Shown: positions 1 through 7,408, numbered from the stretch's first letter. The stretch: 13,381 nucleotides of DNA from Bacteroidales bacterium (GCA_900768685.1 CAAGDX010000030.1:1-13381), one strand, 5' to 3'. Notes: a model not told the origin generated them from the letters alone. A program made the numbers and translations.

Positions 1-833
1 CGATGCATCAGGAGATAACTCGCGAAGAGGCAATGACGGCACTTAAAAAGCAGTATGACGGTTATCATTTTTCTTGGCCGTCACCGGATATGTACAATCC
101 GTTCAGCCTGCTTAACGCGTTTCAAGACAGAATGTTAAAGAGTTACTGGTTTGAAAGCGGTACTCCCACTTTCCTCATAGAAATGATGAGGAAATTCAAT
201 GTTGTACCGTCTGATATTGAAGGGAAAGAAGTGATGGCTTCCGCTTTTGATGCACCTACGGAAAATATGAAGTCTATCACGCCTTTGCTTTATCAATCCG
301 GCTATTTAACAATAAAGGACTATAATAAAATATTCAATATTTATCGCCTTGATATTCCGAACCAAGAAATACGTATTGGCTTGATGGAGAGTCTTTTACC
401 TAACTATGTAGATTTGAGTTGGGAAACCGGTATCACCACAATTGTCTATATGTATAGGGCTCTTTACAATGACGACCTCAACGAAATGCTCCGACTCCTT
501 CAAGAATATTTGCTCACAATTCCGCAATGCGATAATACGAATTACGAAGGGCATTATCAGCAAATGCTTTACGTAATATTCTCGCTTTTAGGAAGATACG
601 TAGATGTGGAAGTTCGTACGCCAAAAGGTCGTGTAGATATGGTGATGAACTCCGGCAAAGCACTTTACCTCTTTGAACTCAAGTTGAATAAGTCCGCAGA
701 AGCTGCTATGAATCAGATAAATCTGAAAAATTATCCATCTCGCTTCGCACTCACAGGACTGCCTATCATCAAAGTCGGTATCAACTTCAATTCAGAAACG
801 CATACCATTGAGGATTGGGTAATTGAGGAATAA
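1..833 (+). CDS. AAA-ATPase-like / PD-(D/E)XK nuclease-family protein, 5' end outside window
   Basis: This is the C-terminal part of a protein that normally runs to about 500-550 residues. The frame is open to the window edge, so the ATG at position 3 is probably internal and the Walker A motif should lie upstream. Counting from that ATG, residues 18-40 carry the YDGYHFS...MYNPFSLLNAF signature typical of the AAA-ATPase-like family (PF09820). The C-terminus has a PD-(D/E)XK nuclease core (PF08011): G-R-V-D with Asp212, then Glu225-Leu-Lys227 in FELKLNK. The catalytic-type residues are therefore intact. The family is very abundant and often multicopy in Bacteroidota, and its biological role is not settled; a nuclease role in mobile-element or defence biology is inference. 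The stop codon TAA is at 831-833, and a composite repeat follows directly. Confidence 0.88.
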   Translation, partial: MHQEITREEAMTALKKQYDGYHFSWPSPDMYNPFSLLNAFQDRMLKSYWFESGTPTFLIEMMRKFNVVPSDIEGKEVMASAFDAPTENMKSITPLLYQSGYLTIKDYNKIFNIYRLDIPNQEIRIGLMESLLPNYVDLSWETGITTIVYMYRALYNDDLNEMLRLLQEYLLTIPQCDNTNYEGHYQQMLYVIFSLLGRYVDVEVRTPKGRVDMVMNSGKALYLFELKLNKSAEAAMNQINLKNYPSRFALTGLPIIKVGINFNSETHTIEDWVIEE

Positions 834-838
834 TTGTA

Positions 839-930
839 GTGCCGTGGTAAACCACGGCATCCCAAATGAATTAGTCAAAAGTCAATAGTCAAGAGGCGTG
901 GGGTCTGACGAGTCTGACGGAATATTTCAA
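839..930. repeat. Composite intergenic repeat, copy A
   Basis: In order, the block holds the GCCGTGG/CCACGGC palindrome, CCAAATGAATTAGTCAA, further AGTCAA-type short repeats, GGGGTCTGAC, GACGAGTCTGAC and GGAATATT. The same elements in the same order and orientation recur at about 5229-5348. The two copies flank the TIR/STAND cassette as imperfect direct repeats. Such blocks may be genome-wide intergenic repeats or marks of cassette exchange; the window alone cannot separate these. Confidence 0.6.
841..858. repeat. Inverted repeat GCCGTGG-taaa-CCACGGC
   Basis: Perfect 7-bp arms separated by four bases lie 8 nt after the stop codon of the nuclease-family gene. No T-run follows, so it is not a textbook intrinsic terminator. 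Related palindromes occur at 5233-5246 and 5388-5401, so this is probably one copy of a dispersed intergenic palindrome family. Confidence 0.75.
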
Positions 931-1018
931 GCTAATTTGCTGAAAATAAATAAAATAGTATAAATTATTTTGCAAAATGTGAAATAAGAATAAAAGAAAC
1001 CAATACATTTGTCACGAT

Positions 1019-2347
1019 ATGAGTAGGAGATTCAACACGAAGAAGTTTATCAAGGACGTACTTAATGATAAGTATGCTCTTGTGATAGGAAACGAGATTC
1101 TGCTTGATACCAAAATTGAACCTACGGGTGATGTTCACAATTATTTTCTGAAAAAAGTAAATGAGAACTCCGGTGTTCAATACGACGACTATTACGATAT
1201 TGCATTGGAAAAAAGTGAACGAATAAATCCTATAAGACAACTGATTGAAAATGAGGATGTTTGCTTCAAAGCGGAATATGTTTCTCCATTGCTGACAAAA
1301 TTGCTTGAAACAAAACTTTTTACTACTGTTCTTACAACTACCACAGACGGTTTTCTTGAGGCAGCTATGCGAAAAGTATGGGGAAAAGACCTCCAAGTGG
1401 TAAATATTTATGACAAAAGGACCGTTGACGGACTCCAAGCAGAGTTGAGAAATTGCCGCAGAGGCAGAAAATACAATAAACCCACTCTCATCTATGTTTT
1501 TGGTAAACTTGAACCCGGAGAACCCGCCAAGAAATACATCAAAACAGACGCAGACGCTATTCTCCTGATAGAGAAATGGATGCGTATGGACGTAGAATCA
1601 AACAATGAAATGCTGGAATTTATACGTCACAAGCGATTGCTGTCGCTCGGTTGCAAATTTGAAAACTGGTATTTCCGTTTCTTGTGGTACGTTCTCACAG
1701 GCATTAACAAAAGCTGTGAGGAGAACAATTTTGACGGCATGGGCGAGGTGGCATTCTCGCTTGATGAAAATGACACTACGGAAGGCAAACTGTTGCAGTT
1801 TCTGAACCGCACGGATATATGTATCCTTGGTGATGCCACTTCATTCATAGAAAATATTCATAAAACTCTGACGGAAGATGTTGAGAACTCTCCATACAAA
1901 AGTCAGATTCTGGACAGTCGCCGCAGAGGTGGAATTTTTATTTCATACTGCAGCAAAGATGCCCTCACGGCAAGTCGCCTGTTTGTTCAGCTCTGCGAGA
2001 AACATTACGATGTGTGGATAGACAGTGCAAGGCTTTATGGTGGCGACAATTATGAAACGAGTATTGCAGACGCTATCAGTGAAGCAAAAATCGTGATTAC
2101 GCTTCTTTCACCCAATGTGCAGCATGACCTGGAAAAAGGAGAAACGGAGCACTATTACAACAAAGAATGGCGTATGGCAAATCAGTTTGCCGACAAGACT
2201 ATAATTCCACTTGCCGTGAACGGCTACAATCTGCGAGCGGAAAGCCACTCGGAGTATGAAAAAATTATAAACAGACCGCTTTCCGGCATAGACCTTATGC
2301 AGCCGGATGGTTTGGAAAACCTTTTTGAATCTATTAAAAATCTCTGA
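1019..2347 (+). CDS. SIR2-like (degenerate) plus TIR domain protein, likely defence effector
   Basis: A 442-residue two-domain protein. Residues about 15-240 follow the SIR2-like layout: an N-terminal strand and loop ALVIGNEILL where families have a Gly-rich GAG loop, LTTTTDGFLE (residues 105-114) matching the usual TTNYDxLLE, YVFG (159-162) matching the usual LHG, and LLSLGCKFENWYFRFL matching the closing llfiGysfxDxxlrxll motif. Two catalytic-type positions are changed: Asn is Thr108 and His is Phe161, so NAD hydrolysis by this domain is doubtful. Residues about 304-430 form a TIR domain: GIFISYCSKD, then YDVWID, IADAISEAKIVITLLS and NKEWRMA with Glu383 as the probable catalytic Glu. TIR domains in bacterial immunity cleave NAD or make cyclic-ADP-ribose-type signals. 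The STAND/WD40 gene starts 4 nt after its stop, which argues that the two work together. No convincing promoter was found: a TACATTTG match at 1004-1011 sits too close to the ATG and lacks a -33 partner. Confidence 0.85.
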   Translation: MSRRFNTKKFIKDVLNDKYALVIGNEILLDTKIEPTGDVHNYFLKKVNENSGVQYDDYYDIALEKSERINPIRQLIENEDVCFKAEYVSPLLTKLLETKLFTTVLTTTTDGFLEAAMRKVWGKDLQVVNIYDKRTVDGLQAELRNCRRGRKYNKPTLIYVFGKLEPGEPAKKYIKTDADAILLIEKWMRMDVESNNEMLEFIRHKRLLSLGCKFENWYFRFLWYVLTGINKSCEENNFDGMGEVAFSLDENDTTEGKLLQFLNRTDICILGDATSFIENIHKTLTEDVENSPYKSQILDSRRRGGIFISYCSKDALTASRLFVQLCEKHYDVWIDSARLYGGDNYETSIADAISEAKIVITLLSPNVQHDLEKGETEHYYNKEWRMANQFADKTIIPLAVNGYNLRAESHSEYEKIINRPLSGIDLMQPDGLENLFESIKNL

Positions 2348-2351
2348 CATC

Positions 2352-5186
2352 ATGTGCTTTTTCAAGCGTGCGGCAAAACCGACAAACGAAATAAACGAAA
2401 CAAACGAAAGCCAAAACCCATGGGCGGGTCTTGCTTCATACGAAGACCCTCTGACGGCAAAACATAAACTGAAATTTTGCGGACGTGAAGATGAAACATA
2501 CGATTTCGCAAAACTTGTGATGAGCAACGTTTTCGTTACTCTTTACGGCAAAAGCGGTATCGGCAAAACGTCGCTCCTAAATGCAGGAGTGTTTCCGGAA
2601 ATCAGGGAACAAGGGTTTACGCCTATAAGCATACGTCTGGGTATTCGTGACGAAAAAGATACTAAAAGTTATCAGTCCGTTATCATTGAAACTATAGAGC
2701 GGAATATTCCGAATCATGAAACTATAAACGTGATTCCTGAGCAGACAGATGCTCAAAAGTCGGATTTTCTCTGGAACTATTTTGCTCGCCACCGCTTTTA
2801 TACGGCAAACGGTGAACCGACTTCGCCCGTGATTGTGCTGGACCAGTTTGAGGAACTTTTCCGAAGCAATCGTGACGAGGTAAATGCACTGCTGAAACAG
2901 CTTGACTACCTAAACGACAAAGATAATTCGCTTGATATTGATGAAGCAGACGGCAAGCCTTACCGCTATGAAACAAATTTCCGTTTCGTGATTTCCATTC
3001 GTGAGGACGACCTTTACAGGCTTGAAGACAGTATTGACAACTGCTATTTGCCTGCACTGAAACGTTGCCGCTACAGGCTTCGCAGTCTTTCCGACGAGGG
3101 TGCAAAAGACGTGATTGTCACTCCGGGTAAAGGACTTTTTGCTGCAGCGGAAAAAGAAAATATTGTGGCAAAAATTATGGAAATTGCACGAAACGAGGAA
3201 GATGGCAGCATAAACACCAATATTCTCTCGCTTGTCTGCAACCGTATCTATGTTGACAGCCGCAAAAACGGTAGCCTCACAATCGGGCTTTGGGTAGTGG
3301 AAAATTTTGTGAAAGGCAATCCTTTCGAGCGATTTTACAACGAGGCTACTCGCAAACTTTCAAACAAAGAAAAATCATACATTGAAGATTCTCTCGTAGA
3401 TAGCACAGGACGACGTAACTCCGTATCCGAGAGCGATTTCCTACTCAATGTGCCAAACGGAGAAATGCTCCTCCACGGCGATAACCGCATCTTGCAACGC
3501 ACTTCCGCCTCCTCGGATTCCAAGCATTTCCGAGTAGAACTTATCCACGATTCTTTCTGCCCTCCACTTATGGGGCTTAAAGAGCAAAGAGAGAAAAAAA
3601 GGAAAGCCAAAATCTTTGCCGGATTAGTCACAATTCTCCTAATATGTATTGGAATTATTGTGCTTATTTTCAGCCAGCAAAACAAAATTAAGTATTCACA
3701 ATCACGATTACTTGGATATACAGTTTCAAAGTTAGTAGAAGAAGGTGATGGATATACCGCAAATAAATTGGCTCTTGAACTTTTTAATGGCGATTATCCC
3801 TACACTGTAGAAGCTGAGATTGCCTTGAGAAATGCGTCTGATGCTAATGTATTTACATTAAAAGGGCTTACAAGTGGTGTTAATTCAGTTGCATATAGTC
3901 CTGATGGAAAAGATATAGTTTCAAGCAGTTGGGATGGTACAATCAAACTTTGGAGTATTGCAACAGGTGAATGTATTAAGACTTTTGAGGGATATACAGA
4001 TGCTGTAACTTCAGTGGCATTTAGTCCCGATGGAAAACATATAGTTTCAGGTAGCTATGATAAAACAATCAAACTTTGGAGTATTGCAACAGGTGAATGT
4101 ATTAAGACTTTTGAGGGACATACATGGGTTGTAACTTCAGTGGCATTTAGTCCTGATGGAAAAGATATAGTTTCAAGCAGTTTGGATGGTACAATCAAAC
4201 TTTGGAGTATTGCAACAGGAGAATGTATTAAGACTTTTGAGGGACATACAAATGTTGTAACTTCAGTGGCATTTAGTCGCAATGGAAAAGATATAGTTTC
4301 AGGTAGCGATGATAAAACAATCAAACTTTGTAGTATTGCAACCGGAGAATGTATTAAGACTTTTGAGGGACATACATATGCGATAAATTCATTGGCATTT
4401 AGTCCCGATGGAAAAGATATAGTATCAGGGAGTTGGGATAAAACAATCAAACTTTGGAGTATTGCAACCGGAGAATGTATTAAGACTTTTGAGGGACATA
4501 CAAATGCTGTATATTCAGTGGCATTTAGTTCTGATGGAAAGTATATAGTTTCAGGTAGCGATGATAAAACAATCAAACTTTGGGATGTGAAAACTGGAGA
4601 ATGTATTAAGACTTTTGAGGGACATACAAATGCTGTATATTCAGTGGCATTTAGTTCTGATGGAAAAGATATAGTTTCAGGTAGTGGTGATAATACAATC
4701 AAACTTTGGAGTATTGCAACAGGTGAATGTATTAAGACTTTTGAAGGGCATACAGGTTATGTTTGCTCCGTGGCATTTAGTCCCGATGGAAAGTATATAG
4801 TTTCAGGTAGTTGGGATAAAACTATAAAACTATGGAATGTTTCAACGGGAGAATGTATAAAGACATTTGAAGGGCATACAGGTTGTGTTAATTCAGTAGC
4901 ATTTAGCCCTAATGGAAAATATATTGCGTCTGGAAGTCAAGATGATACCATTAAATTATGGCACGTTGCAACCGGAGAATGTATGAAAACATTTGAGGGG
5001 CATACAATTTATGTAAATTCAGTGGCTTTTAGTCCTGACGGGCAAACGATTGTATCCGGCAGCGAAGATGGAACTGTAAAATTATGGGATTTCCCATCAG
5101 TGGAAACAATTTTGCAGCGGATGCGAGAGCGGTATAAGGGCTGCGAATTAAGTAAAGAGGAAAGGATTCAGCTGGGATTGGAGTAG
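2352..5186 (+). CDS. nSTAND1-type NTPase with transmembrane segment and ten WD40 repeats
   Basis: A 944-residue STAND (NLR-like) switch protein. I chose the ATG at 2352, 4 nt after the TIR stop; an in-frame ATG at 2307 would overlap the TIR gene by 41 nt. Residues about 25-45 (NPWAGLASYEDPLT, then FCGRED) are the entry typical of nSTAND1. Walker A is GKSGIGKT at residues 66-73 and Walker B is VIVLDQFEELF around Asp164. A hydrophobic helix at about 421-443, after a Lys/Arg-rich stretch, is a probable membrane anchor. Ten WD40 units of exactly 42 residues fill 505-924, and the tail ELSKEERIQLGLE resembles the end of other nSTAND1-WD40 proteins. By family, the repeats would bind a ligand or trigger and the NTPase would oligomerise and activate a partner. 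No effector domain is visible in this protein, so the TIR protein upstream is the likely effector. Confidence 0.9.
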   Translation: MCFFKRAAKPTNEINETNESQNPWAGLASYEDPLTAKHKLKFCGREDETYDFAKLVMSNVFVTLYGKSGIGKTSLLNAGVFPEIREQGFTPISIRLGIRDEKDTKSYQSVIIETIERNIPNHETINVIPEQTDAQKSDFLWNYFARHRFYTANGEPTSPVIVLDQFEELFRSNRDEVNALLKQLDYLNDKDNSLDIDEADGKPYRYETNFRFVISIREDDLYRLEDSIDNCYLPALKRCRYRLRSLSDEGAKDVIVTPGKGLFAAAEKENIVAKIMEIARNEEDGSINTNILSLVCNRIYVDSRKNGSLTIGLWVVENFVKGNPFERFYNEATRKLSNKEKSYIEDSLVDSTGRRNSVSESDFLLNVPNGEMLLHGDNRILQRTSASSDSKHFRVELIHDSFCPPLMGLKEQREKKRKAKIFAGLVTILLICIGIIVLIFSQQNKIKYSQSRLLGYTVSKLVEEGDGYTANKLALELFNGDYPYTVEAEIALRNASDANVFTLKGLTSGVNSVAYSPDGKDIVSSSWDGTIKLWSIATGECIKTFEGYTDAVTSVAFSPDGKHIVSGSYDKTIKLWSIATGECIKTFEGHTWVVTSVAFSPDGKDIVSSSLDGTIKLWSIATGECIKTFEGHTNVVTSVAFSRNGKDIVSGSDDKTIKLCSIATGECIKTFEGHTYAINSLAFSPDGKDIVSGSWDKTIKLWSIATGECIKTFEGHTNAVYSVAFSSDGKYIVSGSDDKTIKLWDVKTGECIKTFEGHTNAVYSVAFSSDGKDIVSGSGDNTIKLWSIATGECIKTFEGHTGYVCSVAFSPDGKYIVSGSWDKTIKLWNVSTGECIKTFEGHTGCVNSVAFSPNGKYIASGSQDDTIKLWHVATGECMKTFEGHTIYVNSVAFSPDGQTIVSGSEDGTVKLWDFPSVETILQRMRERYKGCELSKEERIQLGLE
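3864..5123 (+). repeat. Ten tandem 126-bp units encoding WD40 repeats
   Basis: Units begin at 3864, 3990, 4116, 4242, 4368, 4494, 4620, 4746, 4872 and 4998, each exactly 126 bp with no indels. Most of each unit is nearly identical at DNA level, for example ATCAAACTTTGGAGTATTGC and GAATGTATTAAGACTTTTGA. Units 6 and 7 share their first 47 bases exactly. Units 8-10 use different synonymous codons and look older. Variation is concentrated at unit positions 4, 5, 7, 17, 23 and 25. The region is AT-richer than the NTPase part. Its near-identity makes copy number prone to recombination and to assembly collapse. Confidence 0.95.
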
Positions 5187-5202
5187 AAAGTCGAGAGTCA
5201 AG

Positions 5203-5280
5203 AGTCGAGGGTCAAGAGACAGAATATAGTGACGTGGCATGCCACGGCTTCTCAAGAGCATCAGTCGAGGGTCAAGAGAC
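5203..5280. repeat. 18-bp direct repeat AGTCGAGGGTCAAGAGAC, two copies
   Basis: Exact copies lie at 5203-5220 and 5263-5280, 60 bp apart, just after the STAND gene. Between them is the perfect 14-bp palindrome CGTGGCATGCCACG (5233-5246). No T-run follows the palindrome, so it is at best a weak terminator. Confidence 0.85.
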
Positions 5281-5348
5281 GAGGGGTCTGACCTGTCGGA
5301 CGAGTCGGACTTGTAGGACGGGAATTTCCAAATGAATCAGTCAAGGGA
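5229..5348. repeat. Composite intergenic repeat, copy B
   Basis: The order is palindrome CGTGGCATGCCACG, TCAGTCGAGGGTCAAGAGAC, GGGGTCTGAC, GACGAGTCGGAC, GACGGGAATTTCC, then CCAAATGAATCAGTCAAGGG. Both the elements and their order match copy A at 839-930. Together they bracket the TIR/STAND cassette. Confidence 0.6.
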
Positions 5349-5387
5349 CGAGGGCATATTGGCACTATTCCGGTTTGTTTCGGATGC

Positions 5388-5401
5388 CGAGGCATGCCTC
5401 G
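5388..5401. repeat. Perfect 14-bp palindrome CGAGGCATGCCTCG
   Basis: This has the same architecture as 5233-5246, sharing the GGCATGCC core with one changed base pair in each arm. It lies just past the 3' end of the dxs-like gene on the minus strand. It could form a hairpin at the end of either convergent transcript, but no T-run follows on either strand. Confidence 0.75.
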
Positions 5402-5441
5402 TCACTACAGCAATATTTCAATCACTACAGCAATATTTCAA
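5402..5441. repeat. 20-bp perfect tandem duplication at the dxs 3' end
   Basis: TCACTACAGCAATATTTCAA occurs at 5402-5421 and again, with no gap, at 5422-5441. The dxs-like stop codon (TGA on the minus strand, 5420-5418) straddles the region just past the copy junction. With only one copy the frame would read past this point into the palindrome, so the duplication appears to set the present C-terminus. Confidence 0.9.
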
Positions 5442-7190
5442 AATAGACATTATATCTTCCACAATCATAGTATCCACGAGCCTGTTGGCTGCCAACAGTT
5501 CTTTCACGGAATATCTATCCACAAACTGCTTTTCCGCACCGTAGCAGAGTGTTTTTACGGTAGAAGGACCATAAAAACGAGCCACTTTCTCGCCAAAACC
5601 GCCGGAGATTGCACCGTCTTCCAGAGTCACCACTACCTTGTGGTCTGCCTTTAGGCTTTCCAGGAGTTCCGTGTCAATACCGGAGATAAATCTCGGATTG
5701 ATGAGGGTGGCGTTTATGCCTTGTTCTTCAAGTAGTTTGCATACCTTTTCCGCAAGTCCGAAAAAGTTACCGGCACCGATAACTGCCACTTGACTACCTT
5801 TTCCTATAACCTTAAACCTATTCAACTCACCGTAATCAGTGTCAACGACATACGTTGAGCCGTCAAGTGGCAGTGCCGGTACGCGTATCGCTACGGGATG
5901 CTTTTTATATTCCAGGCTCCAGTCCAGCATAGCCTTGTATTCGTCGAGATTAGCAGGAGCAAGATAAATGATGTTTGGAATATTGGATATGAGAGGGATG
6001 TCGAAATGGCAGAGGTGTGTCACATCGTTCATGGAAGCCAGTGAGCCCCAGAAAACCAGGAGTGTAGCCGGGTTGTCGTTTATTGCAAGGTCTTGCGATA
6101 ACTGGTCGTACGCTCTTTGAATAAATGTGCTATAAACGCCAAACACGGCTTTTGCACCTGTTTTAGCTATTCCGGAAGCCAATGCCACCGCGTGTTCTTC
6201 CGCTATACCAACATCAACAAATTGTTTTCCCGCTTGCTCACGTTTATCTGCCGTAAAGCCCATAACCGTAGGCGTTCCGGCAGTGATTGCCACCACTGTC
6301 GGGTCTTCTTTCATTTTCCGGAGCAGATAGTCTGCCGTGAAATCGCCATAGTCCGGAGCATCCGGCACGGAAGATTCGCCCGTGGCCATATCAAACGGCA
6401 CATGCCAGTGCCATCGTTCCTTGTTTTGCTCTGCAAATTCGTATCCCTTACCTTTGAGGGTGTTTATATGCACCACAATAGGGTGATTTACGTCTTTCAC
6501 CTCTTGGAAAGCGGCAATAAGGCTTTGAATATCATTTCCGTCTGCCACATACTTGTAGTCAAAGCCCATAGCCTTGAAAAGGTTCAGTTCCGCAGTGCCG
6601 TTTGTTTCGCGGAGGAGTTGCAGATTTTGATAAATTCCGCCATGATTTTCCGCGATAGACATTTGGTTGTCGTTCACAACAACTATAAAATTGCTGCCCA
6701 GCTCAGCTGCATAGTCAAGACCTTCAAAAGCCTCTCCGCCGCTCAGAGAACCGTCGCCAATCACGGCAATAACGTTCCATTTTCCGCCCTGAACGTCACG
6801 TCCTTTAGCAAGTCCGCTTGCAAGGCTGACAGACGTGGAAGTATGACCTATGATAAAATGGTCGTGTTCGCTTTCAGACGGTTCTGAATAGCCGGATACT
6901 TTTTTATATTTACTTGCATCCGTAAAAGCGTCTGCCCTGCCGGTGAGCATTTTGTGGACGTAACTCTGGTGTGACACGTCAAACACTATTTTGTCGTTTG
7001 GGGAGTCAAAAACGTAGTGCAAGGCGATAGTAGCCTCCACCATACCCAAATTCGGTCCGCAGTGACCGCCGCAAACGCTGAGTTTTTCCAGCAATGCTTT
7101 ACGTATTTCCGTGCTCAGCACCTCCATTTGTTCCGCAGACAGCTTTTTTACGTCTTGCGGTGATTTTATGTTTTCCGGATACATAGTCAT
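5418..7190 (-). CDS. dxs: Divergent 1-deoxy-D-xylulose-5-phosphate synthase-like enzyme
   Basis: This is a thiamine-diphosphate enzyme of the DXS/transketolase family, 590 residues against about 620-640 for standard DXS. DXS joins pyruvate and glyceraldehyde-3-phosphate in the first step of the MEP isoprenoid pathway. Visible landmarks are His43 in GGHCGPNLG, LHYVF, HQSYVHKMLTGR, GDGSLSGGEAFEGLDYA with Asp146 of the ThDP motif, NDNQMS, VGIAEEHAVA with Glu331 as the cofactor-activating Glu, YSTFIQRAYDQ, NDVTHLCHFD and AIRVP. Arg, Tyr, Asp and His residues that contact substrate in DXS appear kept, but the usual DRAG motif is replaced by WGSLAS. It may therefore be a second, divergent DXS or a related acyloin-type synthase. 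The start at 7190 is chosen because a -7 box lies upstream; an in-frame ATG at 7184 is also possible. The C-terminus is shaped by a 20-bp duplication. Confidence 0.82.
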   Translation of the reverse strand: MTMYPENIKSPQDVKKLSAEQMEVLSTEIRKALLEKLSVCGGHCGPNLGMVEATIALHYVFDSPNDKIVFDVSHQSYVHKMLTGRADAFTDASKYKKVSGYSEPSESEHDHFIIGHTSTSVSLASGLAKGRDVQGGKWNVIAVIGDGSLSGGEAFEGLDYAAELGSNFIVVVNDNQMSIAENHGGIYQNLQLLRETNGTAELNLFKAMGFDYKYVADGNDIQSLIAAFQEVKDVNHPIVVHINTLKGKGYEFAEQNKERWHWHVPFDMATGESSVPDAPDYGDFTADYLLRKMKEDPTVVAITAGTPTVMGFTADKREQAGKQFVDVGIAEEHAVALASGIAKTGAKAVFGVYSTFIQRAYDQLSQDLAINDNPATLLVFWGSLASMNDVTHLCHFDIPLISNIPNIIYLAPANLDEYKAMLDWSLEYKKHPVAIRVPALPLDGSTYVVDTDYGELNRFKVIGKGSQVAVIGAGNFFGLAEKVCKLLEEQGINATLINPRFISGIDTELLESLKADHKVVVTLEDGAISGGFGEKVARFYGPSTVKTLCYGAEKQFVDRYSVKELLAANRLVDTMIVEDIMSILKYCCSD

Positions 7191-7244
7191 ATAGTTTGTT
7201 AAATCTTAAATTTCTACAAAATTACAATTTTTCTTTACGTGTTG

Positions 7245-7252
7245 CAAAGTTA
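7245..7252 (-). promoter_or_regulatory. Bacteroidota -7 box TAACTTTG upstream of dxs-like gene
   Basis: On the minus strand this reads TAACTTTG, a full match to TAnnTTTG, and leaves a leader of about 50 nt before the ATG at 7190. I see no clear TTTG at -33, so the promoter is supported by the -7 box only. Confidence 0.5.
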
Positions 7253-7330
7253 CGTCATTATTCCTCACATAGCATTATATACTTTTAGGAGAAAATTACC
7301 ATTTTTTCGGTTTATTTGAGGATTAAGGTT

Positions 7331-7351
7331 AATTCATAATTCATAATTCAT
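7331..7351. repeat. Three tandem copies of AATTCAT
   Basis: A 7-bp unit is repeated three times without gaps in the divergent intergenic space between the dxs-like gene and the toxin-antitoxin operon. No function is visible. Confidence 0.8.
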
Positions 7352-7394
7352 AGTCCATAATAAAGTTGTGTATGAATTTAAAATTAAAAATAAT

Positions 7395-7408
7395 CAACTT
7401 ATAAGTTG
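7395..7408. promoter_or_regulatory. Palindromic operator candidate CAACTTATAAGTTG
   Basis: A perfect 14-bp palindrome whose right half overlaps the -33 element of the toxin-antitoxin promoter. The downstream antitoxin carries a Cro/C1-type HTH, and such antitoxins commonly repress their own operon by binding palindromes at the promoter. Autorepression here is inference from position. Confidence 0.6.

Noticed and set aside
1004..1011. TACATTTG as promoter of the TIR gene
   Set aside because: It matches the -7 box but would start transcription about at the ATG, and there is no -33 element at the right distance.
2307..2351. Upstream start of the STAND gene at 2307
   Set aside because: It would overlap the TIR gene and add 15 residues unlike the family. 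The ATG at 2352, 4 nt after the TIR stop, gives a normal N-terminus.
4055..4702. Long minus-strand open frame of 215 codons inside the WD40 array
   Set aside because: It is the antisense shadow of the 126-bp repeats: a stop-free antisense frame is copied with each unit, and its product is only a reflection of the array.
3864..5123. CRISPR-like repeat array
   Set aside because: The unit is 126 bp, fully coding and in frame, with no short repeat/unique spacer alternation; it encodes WD40 blades.
5394..5654. Short plus-strand frames after the STAND gene
   Set aside because: They run through palindromes, the 20-bp duplication and antisense dxs sequence and show no coding character.
6117..6887. 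Plus-strand 256-codon frame opposite the dxs-like gene
   Set aside because: It is fully antisense to a gene with clear DXS motifs, and its product has no recognisable domain.
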